Assembly (NCBI RefSeq): GCF_002272245.1
Contig: NZ_NPDD01000101.1
Coordinates: 1-58,258, forward strand
Source of the DNA: Bacillus sp. 7884-1
GTDB taxonomy: Bacteria; Bacillota; Bacilli; Bacillales; Cytobacillaceae
Reading direction: 5' to 3'
DNA length: 58,258 nt
Shown here piece after piece: positions 1 through 8,796 of the stretch. Numbering within the stretch: the stretch's first letter is position 1; the number at the start of each line of letters is the position of its first letter. Position numbers and translations under genes: made by a program. A model generated the notes under the pieces. The model had not been told where the DNA came from. It saw only the letters and a list, made by a program, of their open reading frames with translations, and made no database searches.

Positions 1-48
1 GAAGCGCCTGGAGCACAAATCAACAGCCACGTTTAACAGAGCAATATT

Positions 49-1920
49 TTAATTGGTTACGGGCTTTTTCAAGAATCCCAATAATAATGCAGAAACAATG
101 GATCCAATCACAACAGCTAATAAATACATTACCCAGCTGCCGTCTACAAGTGGAATAACGAAGACTCCACCATGCGGGGCACGTAATCCGATACTGAACA
201 TCATCGATAAAGCACCGGCAATAGCTGAACCTGCCATAACAGAAGGAATCACACGAAGTGGATCAGCTGCTGCAAATGGAATCGCTCCTTCGGTGATAAA
301 AGATAACCCCATAATATAGTTTACTTTTCCTGCTTCCTGATCTTGTTTGCTAAACTTTTTCTTAAATAATGTTGTAGCAATAGCGATTGCTAATGGAGGA
401 ACCATACCCGCAGCCATAATGGCAGCCATTGGTTCATAAACACCATTTGCTAATAACCCAGTACCAAACACATAAGCTGCTTTGTTGACTGGGCCGCCCA
501 TATCAAAGGACATCATTAATCCTAAAATAATTCCAAGTAAAACAGCATTTCCTGTACCTAAACCAGATAACCACTCAGAAATAGCTGTATTTAATGCACC
601 CACAGGCTTATTAATAACAAATAACATAATGAATCCAGTTAAAGCGATTCCTAATAATGGATATAACAAGATGGTTTTAATTCCTTCAAGAGAAGAAGGC
701 ATGCCGGATAGAAGCTTTTTCAATCCTACTACTAAATAACCTGCTAAGAAACCTGCAACAAGCCCGCCTAAAAATCCAGCACCACCACTTGTTGCCAGCA
801 TTCCGCCGACCATACCTGCTGCAAAACCTGGGCGATCAGCTATACTCATGGCGATAAATCCTGCTAAAATGGGAACCATTAACGCAAAGGCATTTCCGCC
901 TCCGATTGTCATTAGTGCTTCAGCAATAGGATGATAGGTTGGATCATCAGGATTTGCTGAATTAATACCGAACATAAAGCTGATTGCGATTAAGATACCT
1001 CCGCCGACAACGAACGGAAGCATATTAGAAACACCGTTCATTAAGTGCTTATAAATAGTAGAACCGACACCTCTTCCAGTTTGTTCGCTTTCCTGACTTG
1101 ATTTTCCATTGCCGCTGTAGATTGGAGCATCTTGCTTTAACGCTCTTTCGATAAGTTCTTTTGGTTTACGAATACCATCCGCGACGGCAGTTTCAATTAC
1201 ATGCTTGCCATTAAAGCGGTTCATTTCAACTTTTGTATCAGCAGCCACAATAACGGCCACTGCATTTTCAATTTCTTCTGCTGTTAACACATTTTTAGCA
1301 CCGCCGGAACCGTTTGTTTCAACCTTAATATCAACACCCATCTCTGCCGCTTTGGCTTTTAGCGAATCAGCAGACATATACGTATGGGCGATACCAGTCG
1401 GACAAGCCGTTACAGCAACAATAAATTCTTTCTTACCAGCCATGGATTGTTCTTCTTCTTTTTCTTCCTGATCATGAGAATTAATAATGGATAATACTTC
1501 ATCAGCTGTACTAGCTTCTAAAAGCTGTTTGCGTACTTCACCTTTTAAAAGAATCGTAGAAAGTCGAGAAAGTGCTTCTAAATGTGTATTGTTTGCCCCT
1601 TCTGTCGCTGCAATCATAAAGAAGAGGTGGGAAGGCTTACCATCGAGAGATTCATAGTTTACACCAGCTTTTGATCTCCCAAACGCAATCGCTGCATGTT
1701 TAACAGCGTTTGTTTTTGCATGTGGGATCGCAATCCCTTCACCAATCCCTGTTGTACTTTGTTCTTCTCTATTTATAATGGCCTTTTTATATTCTGCACG
1801 ATTACTTAACTTGCCTGCATTGTCTAGAACCGATACTAACTCTTCGATGGCGCCGGTTTTTGTTGTACTTGTTATTGAAAGGTTGATGGTTTCTTTTGTT
1901 AATAGCTCTGTAATCCTCAT
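49..1920 (-). CDS. fruA: PTS fructose transporter subunit IIABC
   Basis: Fructose-specific phosphotransferase permease of about 623 aa that imports fructose as fructose-1-phosphate. Domains run in order: IIA (about residues 1-145, phospho-His in GEGIAIPHAKT), IIB (about 165-260, phospho-Cys in TACPTGIAHTY) and a membrane IIC domain of several segments to the C-terminus. It is the last gene of fruR-fruK-fruA. The frame stays open upstream to 1995, but AGGAGA lies just before three consecutive ATGs (1926, 1923, 1920). The third gives normal spacing and the conserved MRITELL start, touching the fruK stop, so translational coupling is likely. The family and domain order are clear; only the exact ATG is uncertain. 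Confidence 0.95.
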   Translation of the reverse strand: MRITELLTKETINLSITSTTKTGAIEELVSVLDNAGKLSNRAEYKKAIINREEQSTTGIGEGIAIPHAKTNAVKHAAIAFGRSKAGVNYESLDGKPSHLFFMIAATEGANNTHLEALSRLSTILLKGEVRKQLLEASTADEVLSIINSHDQEEKEEEQSMAGKKEFIVAVTACPTGIAHTYMSADSLKAKAAEMGVDIKVETNGSGGAKNVLTAEEIENAVAVIVAADTKVEMNRFNGKHVIETAVADGIRKPKELIERALKQDAPIYSGNGKSSQESEQTGRGVGSTIYKHLMNGVSNMLPFVVGGGILIAISFMFGINSANPDDPTYHPIAEALMTIGGGNAFALMVPILAGFIAMSIADRPGFAAGMVGGMLATSGGAGFLGGLVAGFLAGYLVVGLKKLLSGMPSSLEGIKTILLYPLLGIALTGFIMLFVINKPVGALNTAISEWLSGLGTGNAVLLGIILGLMMSFDMGGPVNKAAYVFGTGLLANGVYEPMAAIMAAGMVPPLAIAIATTLFKKKFSKQDQEAGKVNYIMGLSFITEGAIPFAAADPLRVIPSVMAGSAIAGALSMMFSIGLRAPHGGVFVIPLVDGSWVMYLLAVVIGSIVSALLLGFLKKPVTN

Positions 1921-1922
1921 CA

Positions 1923-2849
1923 TCATTCTCCTCTTGGGTTTGTCTTTTCTACTAGTACTTGAGGGAGCAAGCCTTCCATTTTTTCTCGTGTGCATAATCC
2001 GATGGAAAAGGCAGTCGCGCTGCCAGCTGCCACACTAAAACGAAAAGCTTCTTCTATCGATTTTGTTTTTTCATAGGTTGCAATGAAGCCGGCTACCATG
2101 GAATCTCCAGCACCCACTGAGCTTTTTACATCACCTTTTGGGCTAGTGGCGATTAAGGCGAGGTCCTTATTGATGAGGACAGCACCTTTTTCAGCAAGAG
2201 ATACAATCACATTTTGTGCACCTTGTTTGATAAGCTCTCTGCCATAAGGAATGACCTCTTCACAAGAGTTAATAACGGTATTAAATAAGTCACCCAACTC
2301 GTGATGATTTGGTTTTATTAGGAAGGGGTTTAATGGAAGTACCTTCTTAAGTAACTCACCTTCTGCATCGACAACGAATTTCGTGCCATTTTCATTACAT
2401 AGCTTTACAAGCTCTTCATACGTACTTTCTGGCATAGTAGATGGAATACTGCCAGCGAGAACAAGGATATCTTCGTTTGTTAACTCTCGAATTTTTCCTT
2501 TCAAGGCATTCAAGTTTTCCTCTGTAATGTGAGGTCCTTTTGCATTAATTTCTGTTTCTTTTTCTGACTTAAGCTTTATATTAATTCTTGTGTCTTCATC
2601 GACCTTCACAAAGTCAGTGTTTATACCGTGTGCAGTTAAAAACTTTTCAATATAATCTCCAGTAAAACCACCTAAGAATCCAAGAGCATGACTGTCAACG
2701 TCTAATCTTTTTAAAACTTGAGAAACATTAATTCCTTTTCCGCCTGGAAATTTGGTTTCGTTTTTTGTTCGGTTTAACTCACCGAGCGTTACCTGTTCTA
2801 CCTCTACGATATAATCAAGTGATGGGTTTAACGTAACTGTATATATCAT
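1923..2849 (-). CDS. fruK: 1-phosphofructokinase
   Basis: PfkB-family sugar kinase (308 aa) that phosphorylates fructose-1-phosphate to fructose-1,6-bisphosphate, the step after FruA import. The N-terminus MIYTVTLNPSLDY and the motif GGKGINVS are typical of FruK/LacC kinases. The C-terminal SSVGAGDSMVAGF carries the catalytic Asp of the PfkB GAGD signature. The start codon overlaps the fruR stop as ATGA, and its own stop overlaps the first ATG of fruA, so the three genes form one translationally coupled minus-strand operon. Confidence 0.96.
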   Translation of the reverse strand: MIYTVTLNPSLDYIVEVEQVTLGELNRTKNETKFPGGKGINVSQVLKRLDVDSHALGFLGGFTGDYIEKFLTAHGINTDFVKVDEDTRINIKLKSEKETEINAKGPHITEENLNALKGKIRELTNEDILVLAGSIPSTMPESTYEELVKLCNENGTKFVVDAEGELLKKVLPLNPFLIKPNHHELGDLFNTVINSCEEVIPYGRELIKQGAQNVIVSLAEKGAVLINKDLALIATSPKGDVKSSVGAGDSMVAGFIATYEKTKSIEEAFRFSVAAGSATAFSIGLCTREKMEGLLPQVLVEKTNPRGE

Positions 2850-3595
2850 GATGTAACCACCTTAATTTTTGTTTTGCTGTGATAATGCTCCTGCGTAACA
2901 GGGTCTATTTCATTTGTGATAATGGTTGCCAGGTGTAAATCAGCAATTTTTGCAAAAGCAATTTCCGAGAATTTTGATTCATCCGAAACCACAAATGCTT
3001 CACGAGATAAAGAAATCGCTAATTTTTTGACCATTGCTTCTTCGGGATCGGGTGTGGTATAGCCAAATTGGGAGTGAATTCCGTTTACTCCCATAAAGCA
3101 CTTATCAAAACGATAATGTTCCAGACTGTCTAATGCCCCGCGTCCAATTAAGGCTTTTGTTGTTGGCTTAGCATATCCACCTATTAAAAAAGTTTTTATA
3201 TTTTTTTCAAGTAGTTCATTTACGTGTGTTAATCCGTTTGTTACTGCCACGATGTTCTCAGGAAGGAAAGGAATCATTTCGAATATAGTGGAACCTGCAT
3301 CCAAATAGATACAGTCTCCTTCTTCCACTAAGCTACCAGCGTACTGTGCAATTTGACGTTTAGATTGAAGGTTTTTGGAGGATTTCTCAATCATGCTTGG
3401 TTCCTGGAGCTTTCCTTGCAGCCTTGCAGCACCACCATGGACTCGCTTGAGAAATTTTCCTTCTTCTAGCTGTATAAGATCTCTTCGGATCGTGGACTCA
3501 GAGGAATTTGTTAATTCCACGAGTTCTTGAAGTTTAACTGAACTCTTTACTTTTAATGCTTCTAATATGATTTGATGGCGTTCTGGCTCTAACAT
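2846..3595 (-). CDS. fruR: DeoR-family fructose operon repressor
   Basis: Transcriptional regulator of 249 aa with an N-terminal DeoR winged helix-turn-helix (MLEPERHQIILEALK, then SSESTIRRDLIQLEE, the recognition region) and a C-terminal sugar-phosphate sensor domain (VEEGDCIYLDAGST, GVNGIH). In the family it represses the fru operon and is released by fructose-1-phosphate. It is the first gene of the operon, so it controls its own expression. The ribosome binding site AGGAGG lies at about 3602-3607. Phased TCAAAAA repeats upstream are candidate binding sites. Confidence 0.94.
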   Translation of the reverse strand: MLEPERHQIILEALKVKSSVKLQELVELTNSSESTIRRDLIQLEEGKFLKRVHGGAARLQGKLQEPSMIEKSSKNLQSKRQIAQYAGSLVEEGDCIYLDAGSTIFEMIPFLPENIVAVTNGLTHVNELLEKNIKTFLIGGYAKPTTKALIGRGALDSLEHYRFDKCFMGVNGIHSQFGYTTPDPEEAMVKKLAISLSREAFVVSDESKFSEIAFAKIADLHLATIITNEIDPVTQEHYHSKTKIKVVTS

Positions 3596-3667
3596 CTTTA
3601 CCGCCTCCTAAAACGCTTTCATTATGATTACTAACCTCATTTTACAATTGGAAACAGCAAAAATCAA

Positions 3668-3716
3668 TCAAAAAGATTCAAAAACATTCTTTTTCGTTCA
3701 AAAAACTTCAAATAAA
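3668..3716. promoter_or_regulatory. phased TCAAAAA repeats, putative FruR operator array
   Basis: Upstream of fruR the plus strand carries TCAAAAA-type heptamers at 3668, 3678, 3698 and 3708 (TTTTTGA on the coding strand). They are spaced 10, 20 and 10 bp, one or two helical turns. DeoR-family FruR proteins bind repeated TTTGA-like half-sites, so a FruR operator is the likely reading. The binding itself is inferred. Confidence 0.45.
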
Positions 3717-3717
3717 A

Positions 3718-3738
3718 AAGGATGCCTTTAGCATCCTT
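3718..3738 (-). terminator. Rho-independent terminator, minus strand, no gene before it
   Basis: Eight-bp perfect stem (AAGGATGC paired with GCATCCTT) with a 5-nt loop. Read on the minus strand it is followed by a T tract. No minus-strand gene lies between it and 4040, so it ends either a short leader or small RNA, or a cryptic transcript entering the fru promoter. Confidence 0.6.
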
Positions 3739-4039
3739 GTAACAGGTAGAGATAGTATTCCCAAAATGAAATTAAAAAGGTTCTTTCTTAATGCTTTCAC
3801 CATTTAGCAATTCCCTCTAGAAATTAGTAAAACCAACACAAATTTCATAGTTTAATAATACTAATTGGAAACTGTGAAGGGGGCGAACGTTTTCTTCACC
3901 TTTTTAGATTCTTCACGCTTTTGAGAATTAAAACAGTTTTAGTTAAAAATATAGATATATTTGAAACCTTATTGAGTATAATACGTATATGTACAGGTAG
4001 CGGTATTGTAAAAAATTTTTATAGATAGGAAGAATAAAT

Positions 4040-4324
4040 TTGGGCACAAATATAATGGTAGTAGCAAATTATATCTATGATATTTACTATTGGTTAATTT
4101 TGATTAATATTTTTGGATCTTGGTTTCCGCAATTTCAAACGAGTAAAGTTGGCCTCTTGATAGGGAGACTTGTTAATCCTTACTTGTCTGTCTTTAGAAA
4201 ATTTATCCCGCCTCTAGGTATGATTGACTTTTCACCAATCATTGCGATTTTGGCCTACAGCTTTATCGGGAGATTTGCTCTAGCGGGTCTACAGCAGCTG
4301 TTAATCATGGCAGGTGCCTTTTAA
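4040..4324 (+). CDS. YggT family membrane protein
   Basis: Small integral membrane protein (94 aa) with two hydrophobic segments (about residues 8-30 and 65-90) and the family core VNPYLSVFRKFIPPLGMIDFS. YggT/YlmG proteins sit in the cytoplasmic membrane; some are linked to division or osmotic responses, but the biochemical role is unknown. In Bacillaceae the usual copy lies downstream of ftsZ. This one is alone between fruR and an epimerase gene, so it is probably a second paralogue. Start is TTG at 4040 because AGGAAG lies 7 nt upstream; the ATG at 4055 has no such site. A terminator follows directly. Confidence 0.85.
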   Translation: MGTNIMVVANYIYDIYYWLILINIFGSWFPQFQTSKVGLLIGRLVNPYLSVFRKFIPPLGMIDFSPIIAILAYSFIGRFALAGLQQLLIMAGAF

Positions 4325-4343
4325 TTAATTATGAAATGGAAGC

Positions 4344-4381
4344 TAGGGCTTTACTTACATTTAGGTGTAGGTAAAGCCCTA
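4344..4381 (+). terminator. terminator after the yggT-like gene
   Basis: Stem TAGGGCTTTAC paired with GTAAAGCCCTA, 16-nt loop, followed by a T-rich stretch. Confidence 0.75.
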
Positions 4382-4473
4382 TTTCTATCATATTTATCAG
4401 AAAATATTAGTATCACTTAACTGGTAATATAAGGTATTCTAGAAAAATAGGATGATGAAAGGGGGAGATTTTG

Positions 4474-5349
4474 ATGAAGTCTGCTTTAATACTCGGGGGA
4501 ACGCAATTTGTTGGCAAAAGATTGGTGCAATTATTAGTAAATGAAGAAGTAGAAGTGACCATTGCGACAAGAGGTTTGATGCCTGATTCCTTTGGTAATC
4601 AAGTTACTAGATTGTTAATGAACCGTGAAGACACAGAATCAATGGATCAAGCTTTTAAGGATAAGGAATGGGATGTTGTTTTCGATCAAACCTGTTATTC
4701 ATCACAAGAAGCCCTTGATACGCTGAAGGCACTAAATGGAAAAGTTAAAAAGTATATATTTACTTCGAGTCAGGCAGTTTATGATTTTGGGACAAATTGT
4801 ACAGAAGAAAGCTTTAATCCAATGGAGTTTCAGCCTGTATTAAAATCCAGGAGGGACTACATAGGTTATGTAGGATATCAGGAAGCAAAACGAGCAGCGG
4901 AGGCAATCCTTTTTCAGAATGCAGACTTCCCTGTGACTGCCGTCCGTTTTCCAATTATTATTGGAAAAGACGATTATACCAATCGTTTAAACTTCCATGT
5001 TGAGCATGTGAAAAAAGGAAAAGCGATGTTCATTGAACATCCTACCTTTAGATATAGTTTTATTGACTCAGGTGAAGCGGCTTCCTTTTTATTAAGTATG
5101 GCGAAGTCAGATTATTATGGACCGATTAATCCAGGATCTGAGGAAGATACCAGTTTGAGCGAATTAAACGGACTAATGGAGGATTTAATTGGAACTAAAG
5201 CTATCTTAAGTGTAGATGGTGATCCATCTCCCTATAACTTGCCTGGATCGTGGTCGGTGAATACGAGTCTTGCTCAGTCAATGGGGTTCAGTTTTACATC
5301 ATTGAAAAGGCTTTTGGAAAATTTAATTCATCATTATTCAAAGTTTTAA
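4474..5349 (+). CDS. NAD-dependent epimerase/dehydratase family protein
   Basis: Extended-SDR-type Rossmann protein (291 aa). The N-terminal motif LILGGTQFVGKRLV is the GGxxFxG variant of the dinucleotide-binding loop found in atypical nucleotide-sugar epimerases and in chloroplast CSP41-like proteins. A Ser-Ser patch (YIFTSSQAVYDFG) is followed by YxxxK in YQEAKRAAE. The substrate cannot be told. Start is ATG 4474, 6 nt after GGGGGAG; the TTG at 4471 is too close. A GNAT gene follows after 16 bp, likely in the same transcript. Confidence 0.8.
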   Translation: MKSALILGGTQFVGKRLVQLLVNEEVEVTIATRGLMPDSFGNQVTRLLMNREDTESMDQAFKDKEWDVVFDQTCYSSQEALDTLKALNGKVKKYIFTSSQAVYDFGTNCTEESFNPMEFQPVLKSRRDYIGYVGYQEAKRAAEAILFQNADFPVTAVRFPIIIGKDDYTNRLNFHVEHVKKGKAMFIEHPTFRYSFIDSGEAASFLLSMAKSDYYGPINPGSEEDTSLSELNGLMEDLIGTKAILSVDGDPSPYNLPGSWSVNTSLAQSMGFSFTSLKRLLENLIHHYSKF

Positions 5350-5365
5350 TCAAGGGGGGAATACT

Positions 5366-5803
5366 GTGAGTATTCGGAAGGCAACAATAGATGAGCTAGA
5401 TTCTTTAACGGAACTATTTGATTCCTATAGAGTGTTCTATGAGCAAGAGTCTGATATACAAGGTGCCAAGTTTTTTATTAAAGAAAGATTATTAAATGAG
5501 GATTCAGTCGTTTTTATCGCATATGATGAAATTCGAGCGGTTGGTTTTGTTCAGTTATATCCAACATACTCATCTGTCAGTATGAAGCGGTCGTGGATTC
5601 TAAATGATTTATATGTAAATGCATCTGCTCGCAAAAAGGGTTTTGGAGAGAAACTAATTCAAAAAGCCATTGAATTTGCAGAGGAAACAGGTGCCAAAGG
5701 ATTATCATTAGAAACAGGGCAGGAAAATGTAACAGCGCAAAGACTATACGAAAAAATCGGCTTCAAAAAAGAATCCAATTACTTTTACTATTTTTCTTTA
5801 TAA
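5366..5803 (+). CDS. GNAT family N-acetyltransferase
   Basis: Single-domain acetyl-CoA-dependent acetyltransferase (145 aa, GTG start 5 nt after AAGGGGGG). Motif A is recognisable as LNDLYVNASARKKGFGEKLI, the acetyl-CoA pyrophosphate loop, and motif B as RLYEKIGFKKE. It is clearly paralogous to the 149-aa GNAT at 6789: they share IFDSYR-, QLYPxxSS-, LND- and YYF-type blocks, so an old local duplication is likely. The acceptor substrate is unknown. Confidence 0.85.
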   Translation: MSIRKATIDELDSLTELFDSYRVFYEQESDIQGAKFFIKERLLNEDSVVFIAYDEIRAVGFVQLYPTYSSVSMKRSWILNDLYVNASARKKGFGEKLIQKAIEFAEETGAKGLSLETGQENVTAQRLYEKIGFKKESNYFYYFSL

Positions 5804-5860
5804 ATGGATAAGATGACACATACTACCTTTAGATGAAAAAATTCGTTGGAGGTAGCTAGA

Positions 5861-6007
5861 ATGAATAATGAAACACAAAATGATACGATTATTTGTAATG
5901 AAGCGTTGCGTGGTAAACCGTATCTGGATATTGACCGTGTGATTACAGAAGGTAACCCAAAAAGTTCAAATCAATATGGAAGCAATCCGGAAGCGGCGGA
6001 TAAATAA
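5861..6007 (+). CDS. small acidic protein of 48 aa, unknown function
   Basis: Short reading frame with a strong site, GGAGGT, 7 nt before ATG 5861, ending at TAA 6005-6007, with a strong terminator 15 nt later. The peptide begins MNNETQNDTIICNEALRGKP and ends in SNPEAADK. It is soluble and acidic, with one Cys and no signal peptide or membrane segment. I do not recognise the family. The site-plus-terminator frame makes a real gene likely. Confidence 0.6.
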   Translation: MNNETQNDTIICNEALRGKPYLDIDRVITEGNPKSSNQYGSNPEAADK

Positions 6008-6021
6008 ATCATTTTAGGTGA

Positions 6022-6048
6022 AAAGAGGCGATAAGCCTCTTTTTTTTG
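6022..6048 (+). terminator. terminator after the 48-aa gene
   Basis: Stem AAAGAGGC paired with GCCTCTTT, loop GATAA, followed by a run of T. Confidence 0.85.
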
Positions 6049-6071
6049 GAGTTAATCTAAAATTGAAGACT

Positions 6072-6172
6072 CATGATGACCAAAAATTATAAAAAACGTG
6101 GAAAGTAGTAACCATAAAGGCTCTATGATGACCGAAAATCATAGAAAAAGAGGAAAGTGGTAACCATGAACC
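6072..6172. repeat. two tandem copies of a 52-bp intergenic repeat
   Basis: Two degenerate copies with period 52 (TGATGACC at 6074 and 6126; GGTAACCAT-type ends). On the reverse strand each reads GGTTAC, a C-rich run, CCTCTTTTT, then a short hairpin. This is the same layout and period as the triple repeat at 35862-36010. The rest of the 6048-6285 gap holds no gene. Confidence 0.6.
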
Positions 6173-6285
6173 GTTTCCTATCCAATGACCCCAGCCATGA
6201 ATGGAAAGTAAATTTTATTATCTATCTTTTTCGAATTTTAGTAATATATTAGGTATACCATTTAAATGTAAAGGGAGGATGTCCC

Positions 6286-6792
6286 ATGGAAATTAGACAA
6301 CTTACCTCTTTGGATGCAGAAAAATACCGGGATCTAAGATTAGAAGCCTTAAAACAAGCTCCAGAAGCATTTTTAACTAGTTATGAAGACGCTATGAAAA
6401 GGGAAAATCCGATTGCTCAGGTTGAAAGTAATTTAAAAACAGAAGGTAGTTATACTTTTGGGGCTTTTGAAGGTGATGAGCTAATTGGAGTTGTAACACT
6501 CCTTCAAGAAAAGGCAGAGAAAATACAACACCGGGCAAACATTTATGCGATGTATGTTACTCCAAAGAAACAAGGCGCAGGTGTGGGGAAAGCATTACTC
6601 ACAGAAGCAATTACTAAAGCAAAATCAATTGAAGCGATTGAAAAAATTAATTTATCAGTCGTTGCAAGTAATGAACCAGCTAAGAAACTATATACGAGAC
6701 TAGGATTTAAAGTATTTGGACTTGAAGAAAAAGCTATGAAACTGAATGGCGTTTATTTGGATGATGAACATAGGGTGCTGCATTTAAAATGA
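6286..6792 (+). CDS. GNAT family N-acetyltransferase
   Basis: Acetyltransferase of 168 aa. The acetyl-CoA-binding motif A is YVTPKKQGAGVGKALLTEAI and motif B is EPAKKLYTRLGFKVFG; the C-terminal EEKAMKLNGVYLDD is common in GNATs of the YkkB/YncA type. Start ATG 6286 follows GGGAGG. The end overlaps the next GNAT gene as ATGA, so the two are translationally coupled. Substrate unknown. Confidence 0.85.
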   Translation: MEIRQLTSLDAEKYRDLRLEALKQAPEAFLTSYEDAMKRENPIAQVESNLKTEGSYTFGAFEGDELIGVVTLLQEKAEKIQHRANIYAMYVTPKKQGAGVGKALLTEAITKAKSIEAIEKINLSVVASNEPAKKLYTRLGFKVFGLEEKAMKLNGVYLDDEHRVLHLK

Positions 6793-7238
6793 ACAAACCT
6801 ACCATTAGACAAGCAACCATCCAAGATTTACAAAGAATAGTATCTATTTTTGACTCTTATCGTGAGTATTTTGGCCAGAAAAAAGACCAGGATATGGTGG
6901 AAGAGTTTCTATTTGATAGATTTGAACACTTAGAATCCGTTATTTTTATCGCAGAGCAACAAGATGAAGTGATTGGATTTGCACAGCTCTATCCTGTATT
7001 TTCTTCCTTAACATTACAACGTGTGTGGCTGCTAAATGACTTTTTCATTGCTGAAGAGTTTAGGGGAAGCGGGGTCGGATCACAGCTTTTTACGGCCGTG
7101 AAGGAATTTACCTTATTAACAAAATCAAAAGGCATTGAACTATCAGTCGAACATACAAATAAAAAGGCATGGAGTTTTTGGGAAAAACAAGGCTTTAAAC
7201 AAGATAAAGAATTTCGGTATTATTTTTATAAGCTTTAA
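6789..7238 (+). CDS. GNAT family N-acetyltransferase
   Basis: Acetyltransferase of 149 aa, start overlapping the preceding stop. Motif A is FFIAEEFRGSGVGSQLF and the C-terminal block is FWEKQGFKQDKEFRYYFYKL. It is the paralogue of the gene at 5366 rather than of its direct neighbour. Followed after 20 bp by the hydroquinone-reductase homologue, so the genes from 6286 to 8260 are probably co-transcribed. Substrate unknown. Confidence 0.85.
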   Translation: MNKPTIRQATIQDLQRIVSIFDSYREYFGQKKDQDMVEEFLFDRFEHLESVIFIAEQQDEVIGFAQLYPVFSSLTLQRVWLLNDFFIAEEFRGSGVGSQLFTAVKEFTLLTKSKGIELSVEHTNKKAWSFWEKQGFKQDKEFRYYFYKL

Positions 7239-7258
7239 CTAAAAAAGAGGTGGATAGA

Positions 7259-8260
7259 ATGACAGCAAATAAGCAGGGAAGTATTGCGGCAGAAATCAAA
7301 GCTGATGGGTCGTTTAACCGGCAGAAGAATAGATTTAGTACACCGTTTGGATTCGGTGAAGGTGAATTGCCTGTTGAAGCAGGGAGATATCGACTATTAT
7401 GGTCAGCAGTCTGCCCATGGGCACATCGTTCAGTGATTGTCAGAAGAATACTAGGATTAGAAGATGTAATCAGTTTAGGTACCGCTAGTCCGATGCGACC
7501 AAAACTTACACATGTAGACTGGGAATTTTCTTTAGATGAAGGCGGGGTAGACCCTGTTTTAGGAATTCGCTATATGAGCGAAATCTATAAGAAAACAGAT
7601 CCGGATTATTCGGGGAGGCCTACCGTTCCTGTCATCGTGGATGTGAAGGAACAAAAGGTTGTGAACAATGATTATTTCAAACTCACAAACTATTTGGAAA
7701 CAGTCTGGTCGGCCTTTCGTAAGGAAAATGCTCCAGATTTATACCCTGAATCCTTACGCGAAGAGATTGATGCCTTAAACGATGTCATCTTTCATGAAGT
7801 GAACAATGGTGTGTATAAATGTGGATTTGCTCAATCTCAGGAAGCGTATGAGCTGGCATATGACACTTTGTTCGCTAGGTTAGATGAATTAGAGAAGCGC
7901 CTTTCATCACAACGTTTCCTACACGGAGACTATATTACCGATTCCGATGTACGGCTATACGCTACATTAGTCCGTTTCGATGCTGCCTATTACTCCGCAT
8001 TTAAGACCAATCGAAATCGGATTGTTGATTTCCCACATCTATGGGGTTATTTACGAGATTTATATCAAACACCTGGTTTTGGTGATACCACAGATTTTGA
8101 TGCAATTAAAAAGCATTATCATCTATCGAACCACATAGCAAGCAATGATCAAAAGGGGCATAATGGTATTTTGCCAAAAGGACCGGACCTTTCAGGACTT
8201 CTTTCTCAGCATAACCGCCAAGAATTAAGTAATAAGGAAGAAAAATTTCTCATACGTTAA
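7259..8260 (+). CDS. glutathionyl-hydroquinone reductase family protein
   Basis: Xi-class glutathione-transferase-like protein (333 aa) of the YqjG/ECM4 family. It has the catalytic motif VCPWAHRSVIVRRILGLED, whose Cys forms the mixed disulfide, followed by thioredoxin-fold blocks RPTVPVIVDVKEQKVVNND and an all-helical C-terminal domain. The family reductively removes glutathione from glutathionyl-hydroquinones. Most Bacillaceae make bacillithiol rather than glutathione, so bacillithiol conjugates may be the real substrate (inference). Start ATG 7259 follows AGAGGTGG; an in-frame GTG at 7250 overlaps that site. Confidence 0.9.
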   Translation: MTANKQGSIAAEIKADGSFNRQKNRFSTPFGFGEGELPVEAGRYRLLWSAVCPWAHRSVIVRRILGLEDVISLGTASPMRPKLTHVDWEFSLDEGGVDPVLGIRYMSEIYKKTDPDYSGRPTVPVIVDVKEQKVVNNDYFKLTNYLETVWSAFRKENAPDLYPESLREEIDALNDVIFHEVNNGVYKCGFAQSQEAYELAYDTLFARLDELEKRLSSQRFLHGDYITDSDVRLYATLVRFDAAYYSAFKTNRNRIVDFPHLWGYLRDLYQTPGFGDTTDFDAIKKHYHLSNHIASNDQKGHNGILPKGPDLSGLLSQHNRQELSNKEEKFLIR

Positions 8261-8276
8261 GAAGGGAGTTGAGGTA

Positions 8277-8786
8277 ATGATTATTCGTAAAGCTTTAGAA
8301 AGCGAATTACCATATATACGAGAACAAAGAGTAATCTCTTACAAAGAGCATGCTGCAATCATCCCTGAGGGTCATTGGCAGGCATTGAAACAGGCCATTT
8401 TATCGACGGCCGATATAAAGCCTGGAGTTGAGCTGCTAGTAGCAGAAGTAGATGGGGTGATTCTCGGAAGTGTTGCTTTGTTCCCGGCAGAGACAGATGC
8501 CTATGAAGGTAATGTTGACGCGGTGGATTATCCGGAAATACGAATGCTCGCGGTTTCTCCAGCAGCGCGCGGGAAGGGAGTGGCTACGGCCTTAATTTCT
8601 GAATGTATTAAGCTTTCAAAAGAGAAGGGGCACCATTCAATTGGGCTTCATACAGGCGAATTTATGAAAAATGCAATGAAACTATATGAGCGGCTTGGTT
8701 TCGAAAGATTACCACAATATGACTTTATTCCTGCAAACGATGGCATTATTGTAAAAGCCTATCGACTATCCTTAAACAATGAGTAG
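8277..8786 (+). CDS. GNAT family N-acetyltransferase
   Basis: Acetyltransferase of 169 aa. Motif A is RMLAVSPAARGKGVATALI, motif B is AMKLYERLGFERLPQYDFIP. It follows the hydroquinone-reductase gene by 16 bp with site AAGGGAG. Its end overlaps the open frame of the next GNAT. Acceptor substrate unknown. Confidence 0.87.
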   Translation: MIIRKALESELPYIREQRVISYKEHAAIIPEGHWQALKQAILSTADIKPGVELLVAEVDGVILGSVALFPAETDAYEGNVDAVDYPEIRMLAVSPAARGKGVATALISECIKLSKEKGHHSIGLHTGEFMKNAMKLYERLGFERLPQYDFIPANDGIIVKAYRLSLNNE

Positions 8787-8796
8787 GCGAAATACT

